Below are positions 10,146-19,440 of a stretch of 64,000 nt of DNA, in pieces. Both the position numbers and the translations under genes were made by a program. This DNA comes from Hymenopus coronatus (taxonomy: Eukaryota; Arthropoda; Insecta; Mantodea; Hymenopodidae): positions 12,372,501-12,436,500 of the forward strand of contig CM060880.1 in assembly GCA_030762935.1 (NCBI GenBank). Reading direction: 5' to 3'. The notes below the pieces were generated by a model. The model made no database searches. It was not told the DNA's origin and saw only the letters and a program-made list of their open reading frames with translations. How positions within the stretch are numbered: the first letter of the stretch is position 1; each line of letters starts with the position of its first letter.

Positions 10146-10604
10146 ATTTACATGTATATCTTGGATTTTCTAGGAATAGCCTCTAAAGACCTCTTTATTG
10201 TATATGAATTTTTCTGAATTTTGCATAACTGGTAAACCGTAAGAGATAGACAAAAAATGTAGAGCTCTTTAAAATTCACAATTTATATCATATACATTTT
10301 TTCTAGGAGGTGGCCATTTTTAAGACACTCCTTGTTGTTGGCTTCAGTTTTAAAATACTTAAAACTTTTCACTTACGGAAATTTGTCAACTTCTGGCAAT
10401 GCAAAGAAACGGGTTCATCCACATGGCAACAAGCTTTTAAAAGATTTGACTATTGTTTTAGCCTAGTGTATCCCATTATTTCTTTTCTACGTACAAGAAA
10501 GCATTTCTGCCAATGTTTATCTCGATTAGCTTGAAGTAGTTAAAAGGATAATTTATTACAGAGATGTAGAGAAAGTCATGTGAATTGAACACATAAGATT
10601 TTTT
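10146..10604 (+). mobile_element. RepA copy, part 3 of 3
   Basis: From TGTATATCTTGGATTTTC to the 3' end GTAGAGAAAGTCATGTGAAT, hairpin and TTTTTT (10599-10604), which is also the start of the next copy. Confidence 0.9.
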
Positions 10605-10830
10605 ACTTTCTCTACACGTACTATGTACACAGTGTATAGAGAAGGTATTCTATTGCACTAAAAATTCGATAGCTACCAAGATTTCACCGGAAATACATGT
10701 TTTGGGACCCCCTTGAATAAAAAAAGAATTTTTAGAAAAAGGTCCGTGTGTGTCTGTGGGCAGCATACCTCAAAAACGAAAAGACCGTTAAATACTCAAC
10801 TTGATATTTAAGTTCAGCACTTTCCAAGGA
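10599..10830 (+). mobile_element. RepA copy, 3'-truncated at mariner 1
   Basis: Shares its leading T-run with the previous copy's end. Stops at CTTTCCAAGGA, where the broken mariner starts. Confidence 0.87.
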
Positions 10831-11658
10831 TGGATACTTTCCAAGTAATCAATAAAAATAATTCCATGTGCATCGCAGAAAACACTCGCCATAACCTTGT
10901 TAAGCTGACAAAATTGACTTTGCCTTTTTTGGAGTTGGTTCACCTGGCTCAATCCACTGTTTTGAATGTGATTTACTTTCTGGAGTGTGGTGACGTGTCC
11001 AAGTTTCGTCCATGGTAATAAGCCGTCTCAAAAATTCACTCGGATTTTTACGATAGATCTCCATATTCTTAACAGAAACAGGTTTTCTTGCAACTTTAGA
11101 TTAGGTGTCAACAAACGCGGTACCCATCCTGCACAGATCTTGTTAAAGCCCAAAACATTACTTAAAATATTATCTGCAGGTTTTTTTGATATGTTTACAG
11201 CCTGTGCTATCTCAAACAACTTTAATCTGCGGTCTTCCAGAACTAAACGATGAATTTTTTCGATGTTCTTTGGAGTTGTCACTTTAGAGGGCCTCCAGAG
11301 CGAGGCTTATCACTAGTGCTCGTACGTCCCATTTTAAACTGTGCAACCCACCTTTTAATCATTGAATATGAAGGGGCAGAGTCTTTCAATGTACTGTCCA
11401 TTTCCTCCTTGATTTCTTTAGGCGTTAAGCCTTTCAAATGGAAGTATTTAATCACTGCTCGTTTCTCCAAATGCTCCATTTTCGTGAAAACCTCTAAAGT
11501 TGTCTTGTTTAAAATGCTGCCATTCGAAAACTAAACAAGTTATTGGCCTGTAACTATGGATACAAGCTAGTGTAGAGTTAAACTATACGATGCTACCGTC
11601 TAACTGACCTAGTGGCGCCATATCTGTGTGAGGCCCGGGACTTATCAGCCGACCCTCG
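10830..11658 (-). mobile_element. Mariner element 1 (irritans-like), 3'-truncated
   Basis: The right end has the terminal inverted repeat GGGTCGGCTGATAAGTCCCG on the minus strand, next to a TA (11659-11660), as expected for Tc1/mariner. The transposase begins MEHLEKRAVIKYFHLKG at 11479 and keeps the HTH region (SMIKRWVAQFKMG) and IHRLVLEDRRLKLFEIAQAVNIS, with a stop/frameshift near 11280. Further on only fragments survive: RRLI, TPESKSHSKQWI and DAHGIIFIDYLE near 10850. The second half of the gene and the other terminal repeat are missing; the sequence passes directly into a broken RepA copy. Confidence 0.85.
11283..11479 (-). pseudogene. Mariner 1 transposase, N-terminal DNA-binding half
   Basis: A 66-codon open segment from MEHLEKRAVI to SGGPLK, the paired helix-turn-helix part that binds the terminal repeats in intact mariners. 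Homology resumes downstream in another frame (TTPKNIEKIHRLV), so the gene is frameshifted here. About 90% similar by eye to mariner 2 at 49122 over this region, so both belong to one subfamily. Confidence 0.8.
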
Positions 11659-11660
11659 TA

Positions 11661-13911
11661 TTAATAGGAAAGTCACTGGTTAGTTTTAAACGACACAATG
11701 AGAAAGGAAAGGAATAGGGAGAATAAAAAGACCCAAGAGTTAACATGAGCAATTTGTCTTTACTTAAAAATAACATACATTTAGAGCTATATATTTAGAT
11801 ACATTGTTCATCAACAAATGATACTTGTGACTGTTATTATAACAATAATACAAAAGGAAACCAGGATGACTAGGTGTACAAATCCACAGTTATTTCTAAA
11901 CAAGAAATGATGCGGTCAATTCTTGAAAAAGTACTACTTTTTCATACTTAATAATTACATTCTTTGTAAAGTGCATAAATGTTGTAAACTTACAAAAGTT
12001 TATGACAAACTTACATAAGAAAAATACAACTTTTATCTGTCACAGTTCTGTGAAGTAAATATGATAGCCAGCATTCTTAAAATACAAGGAACGTTCGCGC
12101 GTTTGTACTGCACAGGAGAAGGAAATAGCTAACAATGTGGGACTAGAAATTTCAGGGGGCCATGGCTACTACATTACTTATGTACAAAGCGTGGAGGGGT
12201 TATACTGGTAACTTGGTTTTATGGCTTAGGTCATGTGTAGAGAGCGCATTTGGGGTAAGTAGAGACTAAAGTTTACTGCACATTTATCTGTAGACGCAAG
12301 CAGCATGTAATCTCTGAAGTTTTTGCAAAGAGAACACAAAACACGAGAGGATTGTAGATTTTAACTGCAATGCCTCAAACGTCTGCGTTCTCTAGTTATT
12401 ACCTGTCTGAAGAATGAATGCAGGTCACGAGTGGAAGCTTGCGTAAACACATAGAAGTGGTATTACGTCATCACTCCCGGTGCATGCCCTATACAGTTCA
12501 GCAATGCAGCATTTGAGTCTCTTACAGTGGACGAGTTCCAATCAAGTCAAACACTGCCGCATATAGTCATATGCTCATAAAGTAGAACATTAATATTCAT
12601 TAGTAGCAAATAAAACAGTAAGTTTAACCCGTTGTAATCCTTGAATTTATTCCTGATGTTTTGATGGTCAGAGTGCACTGCATTATATTTCAGCCCTCTC
12701 TGCCGCTCTAAACACTCTGCTACACCAGCGACTTCCCCTAACAACTGCATTCTTTCGTCAGACAGGTAGTATGTGAACACAGTTTATCCTGTCTGTTTGC
12801 CTTATTACAGTACAGACATAGCAAATAGACTACGGCGCGAATCAGCGTTACAAAATAATGGTAGTCTTAAACATGGCTAACATTGAATAGTTTCATGATT
12901 TAACTGTATGTTTTTACGAATTTAATAAGAATTTATTTCTCTGTGTAGAATATAGGTGTATTAGGCGACTGTTGATTTACTTCACCTGGCCATGACTAGC
13001 GCCGCAGTTTATCCTGTTAGTCATGAGTAAAGTTCTGCGTTTTTCCAAGAATATACAGGTGACCACGAAGCTGGCGTATGTTTATCAGCACTAGATTGAC
13101 CAATTTTCATTGAAAAGAATTCCTTAAACATGAGCAATTTTGATAAATATGCCTTGCTTGGATATTTATGAAAAGTAAGGAAATTGTACAAGATTTTTTG
13201 TACTGTCTGTTCAGCGGTGTTATAGCTGTGGCTTATCGCTCAAGTTACACTTTAACCTGTGGAAGGGATACACGTATGCTGAACTCGTGCCGCACGAGGC
13301 AAAAGTCAACAGTGTTGCATTACTTTACTCAGAAGTCGGAAGAGGAGTCTTCAAAATCAGATAGTACACAGTGAACACACAAATATTATCGGCAACAGTG
13401 CTTCCTTCTTCCACTCTGTCACGCGCCTTTACTCCTCGCTTGTTTCAGACCAAGAAAACATTACCTCCTTCCAATTGCTTGGAAGGGCGCCTCTTCCCAC
13501 TAGTTAAAATACCGCTGAAGAGACAATAAGCTCTAATATAGTGAACTCGCATTAAGGGTGCGACAAAATTTCCTTAAAAAAATCCACATTTCATTTTTGC
13601 TATCACTTTTAATTTTTCCTGCATTTTCAGCTTAACTTTTTTTTTATTAAACAGAAGCATGAAACCCTTTTGAGACATCCCGAAGACATTATAATAAGCA
13701 TTACCTAATTGCATTATCTTGTGAAATAAACCTACTGGGGTTGGCCTTCTGGACCTTGGTAACAATGATATGCGTATCGTTCCGAAGTTATGTAGTACCT
13801 ATTACTTACAGGCACAGGCATCTTCTACGACTTCGGTTAGGTCTTATTCCTCGCGCAGGCTTACACTCCTTAGCATCTCTATGGTTTTATTTTACGGAGT
13901 ATGAAATAACA
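11661..13911. other. Long unassigned, RepA-free stretch
   Basis: 2.2 kb with no RepA, SINE or clear coding signal. Small ORFs at 12780-12547 (minus) and 13168-13374 (plus) have no recognised domain. Could be old intergenic or intronic DNA. Confidence 0.5.
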
Positions 13912-14751
13912 TTTTTACTTTCTCTACATGTGTTATGTACAGTGTATAGAGAAGATATTGCACTCCACCCAAAAATTCGATACCGAGATTTCCCCGGAAA
14001 TATATGTTTTAGGTCCCCTCTAACTAAAAATAAAAAGAAACATTTTCGGAAAAAGGTCCGTGTGTGTCCGTGAACACGATAACAAAAACGAAGAGTCTGT
14101 AAAATACCAAACTTGGTATTTAAGCTTGGTATATTCCTAGGATGCGATACGAAGATTTTCAATAAAATCCCCCCACTCACAAACTACCCTTTACGTGGAA
14201 CTTTTTTCGAAATTTTTGATTTTCTCAAAAATGGCTGTAACGATGCGATTAAAATATCGTATATTTAAGATATTTACCCGACAAATAAAATGTATGTCTT
14301 GAATTTTCTGGGAATAGTCTCTGAAGACTACTTTATTCTGGATGAATTTTACGGAATTCTGCATAAGTGCTAAACTGTAAGAGATGGACAAAAACTTACC
14401 ATACAAAACGTGTAGAACACGTTAAAACATACAATTTTTTCGTGTTGTTGGTCGTTTTTGAGATATCCCTTGTTACTGGTTACATCTTTTAAAAACTTAT
14501 CATACAGGAATTTTTCAATTCTTGTCCATACAAACAAAGGAACTTTAGTCACATAGCAACCAGCTTTTGACTATTACTTTAACCTAAGGTACTCCCTTAT
14601 TTCGCTTATACTTACAAGAAAGCAAGTAATAAGACTATTTCTGCTAAGTTTTTCTCGATTAGCATGTAGTAAATAGAAGCATGAGCTTTTTAACACCAAT
14701 TTGTTGTAGAGATGTAGAGAAAGTCATATGAATGGAACACGTCAGATTTTT
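13912..14751 (+). mobile_element. RepA copy, full length (alpha subfamily)
   Basis: 840 bp from T-run to T-run: ACTTTCTCTACATGTGTTAT, CACCCAAAAATTCGATACCG, GTCCGTGTGTGTCCGTG, palindrome, alpha centre (CATACAAACAAAGGAACTTT), GTAGAGAAAGTCATATGAAT, CACGTCAGATTTTT. A good template for a consensus. Confidence 0.92.
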
Positions 14752-16364
14752 CAGTCAGTTTTAGTATTGGTTCATTAACAGTGATAACTTCAAGAACATC
14801 AAAATGCATCAAGTGAGTTGAGTGGAATTAGGACAGTCCCTCAGGGTTCTTCTGTTAGCTCCCTGATTAACCAGTCTCATTAATGCCTTTAAGTAATAGT
14901 AAAAGCACTATGTGTCCTTGCAACCTGCACCTTAAATCCCGAGGTCACCTGCCTCCCTTTACGCATGCGCGAGTACCTAGCTCTGCCCTGATCCTACTTC
15001 CCCCTAGCGATTCACAGTGGTAGAGATAATTTCTACCCCAAACTGCGTATCCTACATCGTGTTTCGCCCTGTGCTTGTAATATACAATACACGCGTCATC
15101 ACGTACTGCAGTTGTTGCCACATATCAAACTGGGTAGCAGAAGATTTGAAATTCTTTCCATCCTCTCGAACTTCTCATTACTGTAAGATTTGTATGAACA
15201 TGGGTATTTCTAATCAAAACCTTGTCTAAAACCCCGAGAAGTCATCAAGAGAAATTCTGAGCGTCTGTATATACTGAAACATTTTCTTATACATAATACA
15301 ATTTTGTATAAGAAATGTTTTTAATTCCATTTTACGTTAGTTGTATCTTCCAGGAGAAACTGTGGAATTATAGGTTAGTAAACACTCACTACTTCTCAGT
15401 AACATTTTTACATAAACATACATATGATACAAAGTTGGAACACTAAAATATCAGACTTGAAACATTTATTTACTTAGGTATAATCTCTCTCTGGTATAGA
15501 ATGTAACTAATTTTTTCTAATGAGAGAAAAAAAAATAATATTGCACTTGCAGACATCAAATGCTGGGTTAAAATAACAGATTTGTTTCGTTCAACAGGCG
15601 CTCAGCATGATCACGATATCTGAACACGTTCCTGTATTTATTGCTTGATAAGTTTTAAGATATGTGGATTTGCGATATGATACATGAGGGGAAGGCCTAT
15701 TGCTCGTAATTAGAGCGACGCAAAACTAAAATGCGAGCCTGCGTCGCCCGAATTGCGTGCGTTTAATCGCTCATGTGTTGCAGCTCCTATCTGGGTATGC
15801 GACAATATTGCTGGTTTTTTTATTGTTTGTTTGTTTATTTGTTGTATAGAATCTCACAACTTCACATTTTATCTGTAATAATGTAGAAATAGCCCTGGAT
15901 TTATCTTGAAAGAGTCTAGAGCTTGAGTTAATATCCATAAATGAAGGGTGTCTGGGGAGTACAAGGAATGTCCTTTAATTCATATTATGAGAAAAACTGA
16001 ATTTAAAGTATTTTAATGGTGCTGCAGAGTCATTATTTTGTGGTACAATGTCAACGTAGACAACAACTTTTTTGAAATTAACAGAGTATAATTAAACTTT
16101 TATAACCTAAGATTAGTAGGTTTCAAGCAGTTGTCAAGCAGTATCATTCCTGGTTGGAAGAAAACCAACAATGTCCAGTTTTCATCCATCACAATAACAA
16201 TAATAATAATAGTTAATTTCCTGTATCTCCTAAATGGAACATAGGGCATCGTTACGATGTTTCCGTGATCGGATTTGAATATCTAGTTCATACGTTTGCC
16301 GCTCTGCGCCATGGTGATGAGGGATCGGCTCGTCGCTCACAGATGGCGCTGTAGGATGAAATCA
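14752..16364. other. Long unassigned stretch
   Basis: 1.6 kb without repeats known from this window; short ORFs lack motifs. AT-rich, with some simple ATT tracts near 16200. Confidence 0.5.
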
Positions 16365-16585
16365 CGTCTTACGGACGCGAAACGGCGAAATTTTACCCAG
16401 AAACATTTTTCTTTCAAGGTATGGGGTTCTTTTATGTGTAAATAAACATTACCGGGCCCGTCGGCTGTACTTACTTATCTTCGGAAGGAAGCCATGCTAA
16501 GGATTTTTGCGTTCAAAAAGATCCATCACTCTCCGCCTGGATTTAGAGGGTAGCATGCTAACCACTGCACCACATAGGGCGGTAA
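16365..16585 (-). mobile_element. Old, diverged SINE2 copy
   Basis: Minus strand. Body landmarks GTTCTTTTATGTG, GGAAGGAAGCCATGCTAAGG and head GCCCTATGTGGTGCAGTGGT are present but much altered, so it is older than the other SINE2 copies. Confidence 0.7.
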
Positions 16586-16611
16586 CAAAAATAATAACAC
16601 TAATAATACTG

Positions 16612-16790
16612 TGAGAGGGGTCCCGGCTTCGATTCCCGACTGGGGTGGGAATTTTTCACTAGCCAGATTATTTCCTATCCTCCCCAGATTCTGAAACTAT
16701 AAATGTGAGCGTGTCTGTATATGATCTAATGAATTCAATTAAAAAGAAGGTAGAAACCCAATGATAACACTATAGGAGTTAATACCATTG
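16612..16790 (+). mobile_element. SINE1 fragment, head truncated
   Basis: Starts within the anticodon-arm region (GTGAGAGGGGTCCCGGCTTC), B-box GCTTCGATTCCCG, body GGAATTTTTCACTAGCCAGA and TATAAATGTGAGCGTG. Confidence 0.75.
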
Positions 16791-17074
16791 CTGATAGGTG
16801 AGACAAAAACATCAATAATGATGACGATAGTAATAATAATAATATAAACTTGAGAATATGAAAACATATTTTTTTGAAGTTATAGAAAACATTCACGTGG
16901 CCGTAAGAGTCTCATTTTTTCATTACTTCATACATGTTTCTCTTACGAAACTTTGCAAGAGCCTTTAAACTAACACCAGTATCAGCTCATTTTCACACAG
17001 TCACAATAAATATTGCAAGGTGAATTATAACAAAGTTTAAGTAACATAACACTGTCAATGTTCTTTTGTTTTTT
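16791..17074. other. Unassigned AT-rich stretch
   Basis: Short ATA/AAT simple tracts; nothing else seen. Confidence 0.4.
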
Positions 17075-17330
17075 TCATTTGTATAGCCCCCTTTAACCTC
17101 AATGGTCATATCGGGGGCTTTGACTTGTGAAACAACTCGTATTACTGTAGGTTTAGAGCGTTAGGTTCATCAATTTTATATTACTAAACACACGCACATT
17201 CAATCTCACGTACCTACTTCCAGACTCTGTGGGGGATGAGGAATATTTCTGGTTAAAGAAAAATCCCCCACCCCAGCCGGGAATCGAACCCGGGACCTCA
17301 GGGTGAGAAGTCGCTCGCTGCAGTCGCCAA
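17075..17330 (-). mobile_element. SINE1 copy with intact 3' hairpin
   Basis: 3' end at left: AGCCCCC/GGGGGCT inverted repeat (17085-17119) enclosing TTTAACCTCAATGGTCATAT. B-box on the minus strand at about 17285. The head beyond the anticodon arm is lost. Confidence 0.85.
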
Positions 17331-17428
17331 TGTTATTAGTTGCTATAACAACATCAAGCTTTTGTTCAGCTGGTAATATAATTACCAACTACAACGCATA
17401 GGCATTCCGTTTTCACTCAACCTACACA

Positions 17429-18300
17429 TTTTTAATTTCTCTACACGCACTATGTACATAGTGTATAGAGAAGTATTGCACTCCACCAAAAAAATTCGAT
17501 ACCGAGATTTCACCGGAAATATATGTTTTAGGGTCCCCTTTATCTATATAAAAAAAAACATTTTCGGAAAAAGGTCCGCGTGTGTGTGTGTGTGTGTATG
17601 TGTGTGTGTGTTCGTGTGTCTGTGAACACGATAACTCAAGAACGAAAAGTCGGTAAAATACCAAACTTGGTATTTAAGTTCAGTTTCTTCCAGGGATGCG
17701 ACACGAAGATTTTGAGAAAAATCCCCCCCACCCCAAACTACCCTTTACATGGAACTTTTTTCGAAAATTTTGGTTTTCTAAACAATGGCTCTAACGATTT
17801 TGATTAAAATATCGTATATTAAAGATATTTATTTACCTGACAAATAAAATGTATATTTTGAATTTTCTGGGAATAGCCTCTGAAGTGTACTTCATTCTGG
17901 ATGAATTTTACGGAATTTTGAATAACTGATGGACAAAAACTTACTACACAAAAAATGTAGAGCACGTTAAAAACACAATTAATGTTATATTTTTCGTAGA
18001 GTTGATCGTTTTTTAGATATTCCTTATTTTTGGTTTCAGCCTTGAAAAACTTTTCTCATACAGGAATTTGTCAACTCCTGTCCATACAAACAAAGGAACT
18101 TCAGTCACATAGCAACCAACTTTTGCCTATCACTTTAACCTATGGTACTCCCTTATTTCGCCTCCACTTAAAGGAAGCAAACAATAAAGCTACTTCAGTT
18201 AAGTTTTTCTCGATTAGCATGAAGTAAATAGAAGCATAAGCTTTTTAACAATAATTTGTTGTAGAAAAAGTCATGTGAATGGAACGCATCAGATTTTTTA
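17429..18300 (+). mobile_element. RepA copy, full length (alpha subfamily)
   Basis: T-run, AATTTCTCTACACGCACTAT, near-perfect hairpin, GTGTGTGTGTGTGT tract, AACGAAAAGTCGG, alpha centre, end CGCATCAGATTTTTT. 3' aTIR partly deleted (TTGTAGAAAAAGTCATG). Confidence 0.92.
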
Positions 18301-18889
18301 ATGTTGAAATATTTCAGTACCTTCTACGTTTTCTCTTAACCACATGACTGTATTCTGAAGTGCAGTCAAAAGACTACTAGGTGGCAACGTTAACACAATT
18401 TGCAGAAGAATGGACATTCCTTGGTTTCTCCCGGACCTCTTCAAATACGCCTTGAAAATATTAATAATCATAATAAAATTAATAGCAGTTATGTATTTCC
18501 AGACTGGTGTTTTAATTTTAGCTAATAGTTCAACAAATGAAGGTCGAAATTAAAATGATATACGAAATAACAGTGTCGACGACACTATGGCAACAAAAAG
18601 AAAGGAAAAACTTTTGCCTTTGTAGTGATAAAATGAAAATGATAGGACCATAACTATGATTTAAGCTCTCTCTGGATTAAGTTGGCATCTGAATAGTGAA
18701 GGCGCAGGCTACAGAATCCTTATCTCTCTGTCCTTCATTTCTTGTATAAAGTCGCATACCCAATCAGTCTACATACGAGGACCTGTCATATGTATTGATC
18801 AATAATGAATGTCATTAAGATAATCGTTCCATATTTTATTCTCCGATACTCTTTTGGCTCTTATTCCATATTTATCCTTAAAAATGCTA
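18301..18889. other. Unassigned stretch
   Basis: No repeat or gene recognised upstream of the mariner relic. Confidence 0.4.
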
Positions 18890-19440
18890 TCGAATTTTAT
18901 CCCACAACGTCCTCCGCGAAGAAGAAACCAAAGCAGACGGTATCCTCTAGCAGGATAATGTCCACGACAGGCGAGATGTTTTGCTGTGGCTGGTTGAATT
19001 CTTGCATGCAGCATTTAACAAAGGCATTTGTTTGTTATATTAAGGACGCTTTGCCGGCAATAAAGAGCAGCAGGACAGATATACTTGCCCGTAAAGTCCT
19101 CTTGGTTCATGATAATGCCTAGCCACATACACCCAAACTGAAGATCGGACCGAACGTTTGATTGGGAACAACTTGACCGCTTCTGCAGTCCAGATTTCGT
19201 ACCAAGCGATTTTCATCTGTTTCTTCATCTGAAGAATTCCCATGGTGGTAGAGTTGGCCTTGACTACAGGTGGTGTCACTTCTTTGACTGCAAAATAGGT
19301 TCCCCGTTACGACAAGCGCCTGAATAAAGACGGTGACTATGTCGTGAAGAAGTTGTTATTAAAAATATCAGTACTTGCTTTAAAAACACGCTTCGTAATT
19401 CTCTATAATTTTACATTCACTAGAACTTTTTTCCTTTTCT
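18890..19440 (+). pseudogene. Third mariner-like transposase relic, a different and older subfamily
   Basis: Decayed catalytic half of a mariner transposase. TTSSAKKKPKQTVSSSRIM resembles the block before the second Asp; ARKVLLVHDNA (19085-19120) holds that Asp; after a stop and frame changes, FCSPDFVPSDFHLFLHLK (about 19180-19235) corresponds to the PPYSPDLAPSD motif, and VPRYDKRLNKDGDYV (about 19300-19350) to the C-terminal signature. Terminal repeats were not found. Sequence distance from mariners 1 and 2 is large, implying a separate, older invasion. Confidence 0.7.

Noticed and set aside
13168..13374. ORF ending in a Ser/Glu-rich segment (QKSTVLHYFTQKSEEESS) that faintly recalls pogo/Tigger C-termini
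   Set aside because: Only one short weak motif, no catalytic or DNA-binding region nearby.
13912..13950. RepA as an ordinary TIR transposon or MITE
   Set aside because: The 11-bp inverted repeats are not at equivalent positions at the two ends and no duplication other than the T-run is seen; a rolling-circle type fits better, though this remains unproven.
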